In this document: piece by piece, positions 7,819-14,658 of the stretch | How positions within the stretch are numbered: position 1 is the stretch's first letter | How the letters are laid out: each line of letters opens with the position of its first letter | Assembly: GCA_003220345.1 (NCBI GenBank) | Contig: QHSC01000012.1 | Coordinates: forward strand, 1 to 33,674 | Direction of reading: 5' to 3' | DNA length: 33,674 nt | Origin: Candidatus Rokuibacteriota bacterium | GTDB lineage: Bacteria; Methylomirabilota; Methylomirabilia; Rokubacteriales; CSP1-6 | The notes under the pieces: model-generated | Told to the model about the DNA's origin: nothing | What the model saw: only the letters and a program-made list of their open reading frames with translations | Databases searched by the model: none | Program-made: the position numbers and the translations under genes

Positions 7819-8130
7819 ATGAAGCGAGTATTGGGGACCATGGCATTTCTGGCCTTGGCAAGCCTCGCCGGGGGCCTTCCGGTAAACGCACAGCCTACCG
7901 GCAAGCAAGGTCCACGTGTGGTCGAGAGCAGAGTCGTGAGCGTGAGGGGTGATCAGGTGCTATTGCATGACGGGACGACGCTGAAGATTCCCCGCAACGT
8001 GGCGCATCCGCTCGAAATCGAAGAAGGTGACACCGTCAGGTTCACCTACGAAGTGAGAAATGGTCAGAACGTCGCCACGTCCATACAGTTCAGGGACCGC
8101 CCGATCGATGGCATGAGGCGCAGGTACTAG
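7819..8130 (+). CDS. Small exported protein, DUF1344-like; paralogue of the gene at 5306
   Basis: This 103-residue protein has a signal peptide ending near VNA (about residue 24) and one small domain with the same strand pattern as the 5306 paralogue: 'RVVSVRGDQVLLHDGTTLKIPRNVAHPLEIEEGDTVRF', then YEVRNGQNVATS. A GAGGAGG site precedes the ATG at 7819. It lies 35 bp after the DUF6600-like gene and is probably co-transcribed with it. It ends 16 bp from a convergent gene. The shared YEVRNGQNVATS stretch is encoded by nearly identical DNA in both genes (8046-8082 against 5536-5572, one difference in 37). Function is unknown. Confidence 0.75.
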   Translation: MKRVLGTMAFLALASLAGGLPVNAQPTGKQGPRVVESRVVSVRGDQVLLHDGTTLKIPRNVAHPLEIEEGDTVRFTYEVRNGQNVATSIQFRDRPIDGMRRRY

Positions 8131-8146
8131 TTTCTACGGGATCCGA

Positions 8147-8650
8147 CTAGCGGCGCTTGGCCTTCGCCAGATCGAGCAGCACGAGCGACCAGCCGATGGT
8201 CCGGAGCTGCTCGTCGATACCGGAGCGGGCGCGCCGGTCCGCCGCGCGGCGGTCAGGCGCCGTCGGCTCCTTGCGGCGCCGCCGCTCGCCTTCGCGGCGG
8301 TCGAGGACGACCTGGACGGTCTCGTGCCCCGCGAAGGCGCGCTTGATCTGGTCGTAGAGCTCGCGGCGATGCCTGGCGACGATGAGCAGGTGCTTGGTGA
8401 TGGCTGCGTCCTCGGCCGCGCGGCGGGAGAGCGTCTTCCGGCCGTTCCCGCGAGGCGCCTCGGCCTCGGACACCAGCTTGAGGAAGCGCGCAGCCGGGGT
8501 CCACGTGGCGCTCCCGCAGGCGGGGCAGGCCGAGTAGCCGAGCTCGAAGCACTCGTCGCAGTCGAGACAGAGGGCTAGCTTCTTGAGCGGGAGGTGCAGG
8601 CCCTCGGCCAGCACCCGGGAGCGATTGAGCATTTGGTCGTGAACCTCCAT
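8147..8650 (-). CDS. Zinc-ribbon protein of unknown function
   Basis: The start is taken as the ATG at 8650 (167 residues). An earlier in-frame TTG at 8692 has no obvious ribosome-binding site, and an ATG at 8632 is also possible. The protein begins with a short helix and a C-x2-C-x9-C-x2-C zinc ribbon (CLDCDECFELGYSACPACGS). The middle contains AAITKHLLIVARHRRELYDQI and FAGHETVQVVLDRREGERRRR. The latter is a recurrent motif in short bacterial proteins of unknown role, followed by an Arg-rich tail (DRRAADRRARSG). The basic tail and ribbon suggest nucleic-acid or protein binding, but this is inference. It is convergent with the 7819 gene and divergent from the 8886 gene. Confidence 0.7.
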   Translation of the reverse strand: MEVHDQMLNRSRVLAEGLHLPLKKLALCLDCDECFELGYSACPACGSATWTPAARFLKLVSEAEAPRGNGRKTLSRRAAEDAAITKHLLIVARHRRELYDQIKRAFAGHETVQVVLDRREGERRRRKEPTAPDRRAADRRARSGIDEQLRTIGWSLVLLDLAKAKRR

Positions 8651-8885
8651 GTTCCTAGAAGCAAAACACAGTCCAGCCAAACGCCCTACCAAAAATCAGC
8701 TACTTAGTTCCTGTTGCCGGCCCAGGGCGATCGAAAGGATGTCGCGGGGCCGGCAGACAGCGTCCGAATTGCGTCAGATGTGTGGGATCCAGGCCACGGA
8801 CCCGCAGCCTCGCCTTGCGCGTTAGAATGGGCAGCCAGTCGAGGGCTCTCGCTCCCGAACCGAACCCGTCGAGAAGGAGCCGGCC

Positions 8886-9518
8886 ATGCGGAAGATCATC
8901 ACTCTCGCGTTCGTGGGAATGCTGGCCCTTGCTCTCGCCAGTCCGGTCTACGCGGGCAGAGGGCACGGGGGTGGTGGATCTCATGGGGGGCGCGGGGGCG
9001 GATCCCACGGGAGCCACGGGCGTTTTCCCAGTGGAGGCTTCCATCATGGGGGCCATTTCCATCGCGGTTGCTGCTTCGGTCCCGCCTTTGTGGGCGGGGT
9101 CTTCGTCGGCTCGGCTCTGGCGTACCCCTACTACTCCTATCCCTACTACTCCTCTCCGTATTACGACTCCTCGTATCCTTACCTGGCGTATCCGGATCCC
9201 GTCTATCAGCCGCAGACGCAGCTATCCGTGGCCCCGTCGCGGGAGGTCTGTTACGTCGGCGGGTGCTACCGTCTCCAGGGCGATGGCGTGACGGTGGCCT
9301 ACCGATGGATCTGGATTCCGACCGTGCCGAATCCGCCGCCTCCTCCACCGAGCGGCCCACCCGCGGGGCCGCCTACATCGGGGACGCTGGCCCCGAGTGA
9401 CTCGGTGCTCTCTCGCCCCGCTCGGCAGCTCTACCGCTGGGTCGACGACCAAGGCGTCGCAAACTGGACCAACAACGGGCAGGCCGTGCCACAACGGTAT
9501 CGTAGCAAGGCGCAATGA
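8886..9518 (+). CDS. Exported Gly/His/Tyr-rich protein with C-terminal DUF4124-like domain
   Basis: This 210-residue protein has a clear signal peptide (cleavage after VYA, residue 22). A Gly/His/Ser-rich segment (about 24-60) is followed by a Tyr/Pro/Ser-rich stretch (YPYYSYPYYSSPYYDSSYPY, about 80-99). A short domain with two cysteines (CYVGGCYRLQGDGVTVAYRW) comes next, then a Pro-rich linker. The C-terminus (LYRWVDDQGVANWTNN) matches the start of DUF4124 domains of envelope proteins. The His-rich part might bind metal ions; that is inference. GAGAAGGAG lies just before the ATG. A TAGAAT -10-like box (8823-8828) lies about 60 bp upstream without a convincing -35. The stop overlaps the start of the methyltransferase gene (ATGA). 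Confidence 0.8.
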   Translation: MRKIITLAFVGMLALALASPVYAGRGHGGGGSHGGRGGGSHGSHGRFPSGGFHHGGHFHRGCCFGPAFVGGVFVGSALAYPYYSYPYYSSPYYDSSYPYLAYPDPVYQPQTQLSVAPSREVCYVGGCYRLQGDGVTVAYRWIWIPTVPNPPPPPPSGPPAGPPTSGTLAPSDSVLSRPARQLYRWVDDQGVANWTNNGQAVPQRYRSKAQ

Positions 9519-10174
9519 CACCACGCGCCTTGCATCACTCTCGTCCGACGAGATCAGTGGTTCAAGGAATGAGAGCGCGGCCCGGGAGCAACCTCAGGGC
9601 AGCCGGACGACATGGCGCAATGCTCCTGGCCATCGTCGTTGCGGGCTGTGTCGCGTCGATCGGGGGCGCGCAGCAGTCTCCCGTCGCTCCGCCGGCGCTG
9701 CGCGCGCCCGACGTCGCCTACGAACCCACCGCCACCGAGGTGGTGCATGCCATGCTGCGCCTGGCCAAGGTGACCGCCGACGACGTGGTGTACGACCTTG
9801 GGTGCGGGGACGGGCGCATCGTCATCACCGCGGTGCGCGACTTCGGCGCGCGGGGCGTCGGCGTCGATATCGATCCCCTTCGGATCGCCGAAAGCCGCGA
9901 GAATGCGCGTCAGGCGGGGGTCACGGATCGCATCCGGTTTCTGACCGAAGATCTCTTCCTGACAGACCTTGGCGACGCCACGGTGGTCACGCTCTTTCTC
10001 TCGCAAGAGGTCAACCTCGCGGTGCGCCCGAAGCTGCAGCGCGAGCTCAAGCCCGGCACCCGCGTCGTCTCGCACTGGCACCACATGGGCGACTGGAAGC
10101 CGCAAGAGACCGCGCGCATTCGAAGCGCCGGTCGCGATCACCCCATCTATCTCTGGACCATTCCGGCCCGCTGA
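9515..10174 (+). CDS. SAM-dependent methyltransferase with lipoprotein-type signal
   Basis: This 219-residue class I methyltransferase has motif I DDVVYDLGCGDGRIVITA (about 89-106), followed by the acidic 'GVGVDIDPLRIAESRENAR' motif that binds SAM ribose. Downstream are RIRFLTEDLFLTDL and LFLSQEVNLAVRPKLQRELKPG. The N-terminus is unusual. A basic stretch is followed by a hydrophobic segment ending in VVAGC (Cys45 from this start), which fits a lipobox. The enzyme is therefore predicted to be secreted and lipid-anchored, or at least membrane-tethered. The chosen ATG overlaps the previous stop by 4 bp. An ATG at 9569 would place the lipobox Cys at residue 27, a more standard lipoprotein signal length. 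The substrate is unknown. Confidence 0.8.
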   Translation: MTPRALHHSRPTRSVVQGMRARPGSNLRAAGRHGAMLLAIVVAGCVASIGGAQQSPVAPPALRAPDVAYEPTATEVVHAMLRLAKVTADDVVYDLGCGDGRIVITAVRDFGARGVGVDIDPLRIAESRENARQAGVTDRIRFLTEDLFLTDLGDATVVTLFLSQEVNLAVRPKLQRELKPGTRVVSHWHHMGDWKPQETARIRSAGRDHPIYLWTIPAR

Positions 10175-10191
10175 ACACGATCTTCAGCGGG
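10167..10191. terminator. Shared hairpin between convergent genes
   Basis: CCCGCTGAA (10167-10175) and TTCAGCGGG (10183-10191) form a perfect 9-bp stem with a 7-nt loop. Each arm contains the stop codon of one of the two convergent genes. No T-tract follows on either strand, so it may act as a weak bidirectional terminator or RNA-end stabiliser. Confidence 0.5.
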
Positions 10192-10951
10192 GGCTTATCA
10201 TCTCGATTCGCCAGATGGGTCCCTTGACGTAGAGAGGTCCATCGCAGCGCACGAAGGCGGGGACGTCTTCGGTCAGGATCACGCATTCCTGGTCATCAGG
10301 CGACTTTCCCAGGAGGGTGGCGAAGGCCCGGAGGGCAGCGCCGAGCTTGGGTTTCAGGGCGTAGCGTGTTCCCTGGCGGGCGGTCTCGCCGGTCGACAGG
10401 CGCTGGGTGCCCACGGGAACCATCTCGAGCTGGATCATCCTCGGCTTCGGCGTGAACGCCACGATGTGAACGGTCTCGGTGGCACCTGATCCGAGATTCT
10501 TGAGGAGCATCGGCGGCATGCCGTTGTAGACATCCGGGGGCAGCTCGATGCTGCCCGTGAGGGTCTCCTCTTTCCCCTGTCGCGTCGACTGCACCTTGTA
10601 GCTGCGGGTCTTTCGGTCGAGAACAGCGTCCAGCGTCTCGGGGAACGACGGTCCACGCTGCACCAGCCGGTAGCGCAGCATCGTGAAGACACCCTGCTGC
10701 GAGAAGGCGACGTTTTCGTCATGCAGTGAGCCGTCCTTGAAGCGAAGGACGAGTCGGCTCTCGATCCGATCCGGGTGAACCACTTGAAGGAAATCACCGT
10801 GCCCCAGGATCTCGCCGCTGATCGACCGGACCAGCAAGAGGCCGTGCGCGGTCCCCTCGACGAGCCGCACGGCGATTGGCGCGGCCACGAGCTCGGTGTA
10901 GAAGCCGAGAATGATGAGGATGGCCAAAAGGACACGCGTGGACGCGATCAC
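10184..10951 (-). CDS. Exported protein of unknown function
   Basis: This 255-residue protein starts at a GTG (10951) without a strong ribosome-binding site. The N-terminus is a signal peptide or anchor (VLLAILIILGFYTELVAAPIA). The body is beta-rich with no recognised motif: LVEGTAHGLLLVRSISGEILGHGDF, 'ESRLVLRFKDGSLHDENVAFSQQGVFTMLRYRLVQRGPSFPETLDAVLDRKT' (read as pieces), and 'VYNGMPPMLLKNLGSG'. The pattern of a lipid/sugar-interacting or acid-resistant periplasmic beta-sheet protein is possible but not demonstrated. It converges with the methyltransferase gene, 9 bp apart stop to stop. I do not recognise the family. Confidence 0.7.
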   Translation of the reverse strand: MIASTRVLLAILIILGFYTELVAAPIAVRLVEGTAHGLLLVRSISGEILGHGDFLQVVHPDRIESRLVLRFKDGSLHDENVAFSQQGVFTMLRYRLVQRGPSFPETLDAVLDRKTRSYKVQSTRQGKEETLTGSIELPPDVYNGMPPMLLKNLGSGATETVHIVAFTPKPRMIQLEMVPVGTQRLSTGETARQGTRYALKPKLGAALRAFATLLGKSPDDQECVILTEDVPAFVRCDGPLYVKGPIWRIEMISPR

Positions 10952-11084
10952 GAGAGAGCTCGGTAATGGCGGGCGGTCAGACCGAGCCGAGCGTGCCTCC
11001 GCGCGGGTGTCCGCGCGACGGCCCGCTCGACCCAGCGGTGGCCGGTGACGATGTCAGCTGCATCGCACCGGCCGCCCTCCAGTT

Positions 11085-11531
11085 CTACGCGCGATCGAAC
11101 ATGCGGGCGAGCCGACCGAAGGCCAGCGCACCCAGCGAAAGGCCAAAGTCGCGAAGCGCCACGTCGTAGAACCCCGGGATCAACAGCAGGTTCACGATGA
11201 TGCCCCAGAGCCACAAGGCGACAACGTGAGCTCCGACCGTGGGCTTCATGGCCACTAGGAGGCCGGCGACGACCTCGATCCCGCCCACAACGAGCATGAA
11301 CAAGTGTGGCGTCACCGAAGCCGGTAACATGCCGGCAAACGCGGGCGCGAGGTACTGATCCCAGTTCACGAGGAAATGGAAGAACTTGTCGAGGCCTGCC
11401 ACGATCGGCAGGGCGATGAATCCCGCGTACAGGATCGTGTACGCCTGATACGTCGGGCTGTGTTCAGTTCTGATAGCTGTTCGGTAATCGAAGGCTTGTT
11501 CTTCCGCTGTTAGTGCGCGTGCATGTCGCAT
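11085..11531 (-). CDS. DoxX-like integral membrane protein
   Basis: This 148-residue protein has four predicted membrane helices: about 32-52 (ILYAGFIALPIVAGLDKFF), 65-85, 90-105 (LVVGGIEVVAGLLVAM) and 107-128. The charged 'GLDKFFHFLVNWDQYLAP' after helix 1, the VVGGIEVVAGLLV helix and the short loops resemble the DoxX-like family, whose members are linked to thiosulphate/redox functions in a few species and are uncharacterised in most. GGGAGG precedes the ATG at 11531 by 6 bp. It lies downstream of the glycosyltransferase gene on the same strand, but a 179-bp gap with repeat-like DNA separates them, so separate transcription is likely. The 133 bp to the next gene (10952-11084) hold nothing recognisable. 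Confidence 0.7.
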   Translation of the reverse strand: MRHARALTAEEQAFDYRTAIRTEHSPTYQAYTILYAGFIALPIVAGLDKFFHFLVNWDQYLAPAFAGMLPASVTPHLFMLVVGGIEVVAGLLVAMKPTVGAHVVALWLWGIIVNLLLIPGFYDVALRDFGLSLGALAFGRLARMFDRA

Positions 11532-11578
11532 CAGTCACCTCCCGGCCACGATGGTTCGTGGCGGTCAGGGACACATTC

Positions 11579-11618
11579 AGCAAACCATGTGCCAGAGAGG
11601 ATCTGGCACGAGCAAACC
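11579..11618. repeat. Perfect hairpin flanked by an 8-bp direct repeat
   Basis: GTGCCAGA (11589-11596) and TCTGGCAC (11602-11609) pair perfectly around a 5-nt loop. The hairpin is bracketed by AGCAAACC at 11579-11586 and 11611-11618. It could be a terminator for the glycosyltransferase gene on the minus strand, though it lacks a T-tract. It could also be a scar of an insertion. Confidence 0.4.
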
Positions 11619-11682
11619 GGCTTCCGACGCGGAATCTACGGGCATGGCGATAACGAAGCGACCCCATTGGGTACGAACGACC

Positions 11683-11712
11683 GGCCACCTTTACTGACAG
11701 TTGTGGCCACCT
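11683..11712. repeat. Tandem GGCCACCT motif, possible IS21-like end remnant
   Basis: GGCCACCT occurs at 11683-11690 and again at 11705-11712, 22 bp apart, with TTACTGACAGTTGT between. The arrangement resembles the repeated terminal blocks of IS21-family elements as I remember them. No transposase is nearby. The second copy overlaps the glycosyltransferase stop codon. Confidence 0.25.
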
Positions 11713-13258
11713 AGATGAACATCTTGGCTCGGCGCCAGGCCATCTCGAGCGGCACCTTCAGCCCTCGGCAGACGTGGATGGGCGAGCTGGTCTCGAACGG
11801 CATGGCGTAGGGCGACTCGAGGCGACCGGCCACCTCGACCTGCGTCCAGGAGGGGGCGACCTCATTGGTCGACCAGCCGACCAGGATCATGACCGACGGC
11901 CGCTCGCGGCCGGGACCCCAGAAGTAATAGCTGTTGTGGGGGCTGCGCGCAGGGGGCAGGCCGTACCGCCGACCGTAGTAGTCGATCGCGCCGGCCTCAC
12001 CGTAGTTCCTCGTCACGATCTCCGCATTGGCGCGCTCCTCTTCCGGCAGCGCGCGGTAGATGCGCGCAACCTCCTCGGTCAGCTCGTGCCAGCCGAAGCG
12101 GTCGGCAAAGTGCTGCGGGAGTGGACCGAGGCGGTGCTTCTCGCCGACCGAGGGCGTGAATCCGAGGGCGCGCTGGTAACGGATGAACGCCTCCACGGGA
12201 AGCACTGGAATCGCGAAGGGCGCAGTGAGCGCGCCACTTGCCACTAGCAGCACGAGCAGCGCCGGGCGCACCCAGCGTCGGCGCGGGCCCCCGGAGAGGT
12301 CCTCGACCACGAGCGCCCCTGCCGCGAGCAGCACCGGAAAGGCGGGACCGAGGTAGTAGGGCTTGCTGTTCTGCACGGCCAGGACCACGAAGGTGGCGAC
12401 GAACACGATACCCAGGGCGCGGAACCTCCGTCCGGTCCGCCCGAAAAGTAACCAGGCCAGTCCTAGCATCCAGAGGGGTGCGGTGACCGGATTCAGCTGG
12501 GTCAGCTGCGCCGTCGCAAAGGCCAGCGGCGAGAGCTTCACGTTCTTGTAGCGCGTGGCATTCTGCATGAACTCGAGGGTCACCCAGCCGTGGCTCATCT
12601 CCCAGAGCACGTAGGGGGTGAAGAGCAGCAGGGCCAAGCACGCTCCTTCCCACAGCTCGCGGCGCTTGAGATGACGTCTGAGCGGCGTGGCGAGCACGGC
12701 CACGGCGAGGCCGAAGACGAAGAAGAGCAGGCTGATCTTGTTGAGCAGCCCCAGGCCGACGACCAAGCCGAGCGGACGCCACAGCCGCGCGTTGTCTGTC
12801 CGGACGAGTCGCGCCAGGAGCAGGACCGCGACGGCCCAGAACACGAGGTCGAAGGCGTTCATCGAGTAGAAGCCGGTCAGGGCCAAGTACACAGGGGCGA
12901 CCGCCACCGAGAGGGCCGCGAGGGACTGGGCGAAGGGTCCCCCGCCGAGCTCACGAGCCAGACACGCGCCCAGCCACACGAGGACACCGAAGAGCAGGGC
13001 AGGCACGAGGCGCACCGCGAGGAGCGAGTCGCCCAGGAGCCCGCGCACGGCCGCGAGCACCACGATCGACAGCGGGGGGTGATCGACATAGCCCCAGTCG
13101 AGATGATTGGCGCAGGCGAGGTAATAGAATTCGTCCCGGAACAAGCCGTATCGCCAGCCGGTGGCCAGATGTAGCAGGACCCCGGCCAGCGCGATGATCA
13201 AGACGAGGGCCGGCATGCGCCGATCCGAGTTCGGTTTGACATCCTGAGGCGCGCTCAC
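11711..13258 (-). CDS. Glycosyltransferase family 39 (ArnT/PMT-like) membrane protein
   Basis: The start is tentatively the GTG at 13258 (515 residues). An ATG at 13312 lies inside the divergent VOC gene, and an ATG at 13216 is a further option. The protein is polytopic (about ten or more helices). Its first periplasmic loop reads FRDEFYYLACANHLDWGYVDHPPLS, the acidic catalytic loop of PMT_2/ArnT-type enzymes that take sugars from polyprenyl-phosphate donors. Also visible are GFYSMNAFDLVFWAVAVLLL and KPYYLGPAFPVLLAAGA. The C-terminal ~130 residues form a soluble periplasmic domain (GWHELTEEVARIYRALPEEERANAEIVTRNYGEAGAIDYYGRRYGLP, read in pieces) typical of this subgroup. The acceptor, whether lipid A, protein or another glycan, cannot be predicted. 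Confidence 0.85.
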   Translation of the reverse strand: MSAPQDVKPNSDRRMPALVLIIALAGVLLHLATGWRYGLFRDEFYYLACANHLDWGYVDHPPLSIVVLAAVRGLLGDSLLAVRLVPALLFGVLVWLGACLARELGGGPFAQSLAALSVAVAPVYLALTGFYSMNAFDLVFWAVAVLLLARLVRTDNARLWRPLGLVVGLGLLNKISLLFFVFGLAVAVLATPLRRHLKRRELWEGACLALLLFTPYVLWEMSHGWVTLEFMQNATRYKNVKLSPLAFATAQLTQLNPVTAPLWMLGLAWLLFGRTGRRFRALGIVFVATFVVLAVQNSKPYYLGPAFPVLLAAGALVVEDLSGGPRRRWVRPALLVLLVASGALTAPFAIPVLPVEAFIRYQRALGFTPSVGEKHRLGPLPQHFADRFGWHELTEEVARIYRALPEEERANAEIVTRNYGEAGAIDYYGRRYGLPPARSPHNSYYFWGPGRERPSVMILVGWSTNEVAPSWTQVEVAGRLESPYAMPFETSSPIHVCRGLKVPLEMAWRRAKMFI

Positions 13259-13304
13259 TAGGGTGATGTTACACGGCCTGCTCGCGCCGTGGTGGAGGTG
13301 CCAG

Positions 13305-13706
13305 ATGGCCATCGTGCTGGATCACCTGATCGTGCCCGCTCACGACCCCGTCGCCTCGGCAAAGCTCCTGGCGGAGCTCCTTGGCGTGCCCTGGGAGGCG
13401 GCCCGCGGGCACTTCACCCCTGTGTACGTGAACGAGACGCTGACACTGGACTTTGCCGCTCGGGACAAGTTCGACAGCCACCACTACTGCTTCCGGGTGA
13501 GCGATGCCGAGTTCGACGACATCTTTGGCCGCATCACGGCAACCGGGATCCGGTATCGCAGCCAGCCGAACGGTCCGACGGACATGCAGATCAACACGAG
13601 GCTGGGCGGGCGCAACGTCTACTGGACGGACGCGAACCAGCACATCTGGGAGATCCTGACCGTCAGCTACGCGCGCCAGGAGGCTTCGACCGCGAGCGCT
13701 TCCTGA
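13305..13706 (+). CDS. VOC-superfamily (glyoxalase/dioxygenase fold) protein
   Basis: The ATG at 13305 (133 residues) has GGAGG 8-9 bp upstream and is preferred to the in-frame ATG at 13263. The first half has DHLIVPAHDPVASAKLLAELLG, the beta-alpha opening of a VOC module with its metal-ligand His. The second half has FDSHHYCFRVSDAEFDDIFGRI and ends with YWTDANQHIWEILT, placing the usual terminal Glu ligand. Such proteins include glyoxalases, ring-cleavage dioxygenases and antibiotic-binding proteins. Which activity applies here is not evident. It is divergent from the glycosyltransferase gene and converges with the agmatinase-family gene, with a 4-bp gap. Confidence 0.8.
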   Translation: MAIVLDHLIVPAHDPVASAKLLAELLGVPWEAARGHFTPVYVNETLTLDFAARDKFDSHHYCFRVSDAEFDDIFGRITATGIRYRSQPNGPTDMQINTRLGGRNVYWTDANQHIWEILTVSYARQEASTASAS

Positions 13707-13710
13707 CGGG

Positions 13711-14658
13711 TCAGCGATTGAGCGCGGCCACCGAGAGCAGCTCGAAGATGAGGTTGGCGGCGAGCACGCCCGTGATGGCGCCGGGGCCGTCGTAGGGGGG
13801 CGAGACCTCCACGAGGTCGGCGCCGATGAGCTGCAGGCTGCGCAGGCCGCGCACCAGAACGAGCGCCTCGTAGGAGGTGAGCCCGCCCGCCTCAGGCGTG
13901 CCGGTGGCCGGCGCGTATGCGGGGTCCACCGCGTCGATGTCGAACGAGCAGTAGACGGGGCCGCCGCTCAGCCGCCCAAGCCGGTCGACGACCCACGCGA
14001 CTCCGCGCTCCTTCACGTCCTCGATCCGGATCACCTCGAAGCCGTGCGTGGCGTGGAAGTCGAAGTCCTCAGGGCCGTAGAGCGGGCCGCGAATGCCCAC
14101 CTGGATCGAGCGTGTCCCGTCGAGGAGGCCCTCCTCCATGGCGCGGCGAAAGGTGCTGCCGTGATAGTACGGCAGCCCGAAGTAGCGGTCCCACGTGTCC
14201 GGGTGCGCGTCGAAGTGGACGAGACCCAGCCGTCCGTGCCGTCTCGCGAGAACGCGGAGCACGGCCAGCGTCACCGTGTGATCGCCGCCCACGCACACGG
14301 GGATGGCCCCCGCCTCGACGGCAGGCTGCAGCGTCTGCTCGATGGCAGCGAAGGTGGCCTCGATCGAGACGGGGACGGCATCGACGTCCCCACAGTCCGC
14401 CACCCGCAGGCGGTCGAAGGGATGGACCTTGAGGGCGGAGTTCCAGGGGCGGATCAGGGAGGACTGATCGCGGACGTGCCGTGGCCCGAAGCGCGCGCCC
14501 GACCGGTAGGAGCAGCCGCCGTCGAAAGGAATGCCGTAGAGGGCCACGTCGAGGCCTGCCGGGGACGTGACGTACGGCAACCGCATGAAGGTCGCCGGCT
14601 GGGCAAAACGCGGAGAGGAGAAGCCGTCGCGAGGCTGAGGGTGGTCTGGATTACTCAT
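13711..14658 (-). CDS. speB: Agmatinase/arginase (ureohydrolase) family protein
   Basis: The start is the ATG at 14658, inside the ligD stop region (ATGAGTAA, 8-bp overlap), giving 315 residues. Binuclear manganese ligands of the ureohydrolase family are all present: GGDH (His127), DAHPD (Asp150, His152, Asp154) and SFDIDAVDP (Asp240, Asp242). The substrate loop GTPEAGGLT and the start GIPFDGGCSYRSGARFGP are also typical. The family hydrolyses guanidino compounds (agmatine, guanidinobutyrate, proclavaminate and others) to urea and an amine. The exact substrate is not certain, so the gene symbol is provisional. Coupling to ligD is notable because polyamine metabolism has no known obligatory tie to end joining. 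Confidence 0.87.
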   Translation of the reverse strand: MSNPDHPQPRDGFSSPRFAQPATFMRLPYVTSPAGLDVALYGIPFDGGCSYRSGARFGPRHVRDQSSLIRPWNSALKVHPFDRLRVADCGDVDAVPVSIEATFAAIEQTLQPAVEAGAIPVCVGGDHTVTLAVLRVLARRHGRLGLVHFDAHPDTWDRYFGLPYYHGSTFRRAMEEGLLDGTRSIQVGIRGPLYGPEDFDFHATHGFEVIRIEDVKERGVAWVVDRLGRLSGGPVYCSFDIDAVDPAYAPATGTPEAGGLTSYEALVLVRGLRSLQLIGADLVEVSPPYDGPGAITGVLAANLIFELLSVAALNR

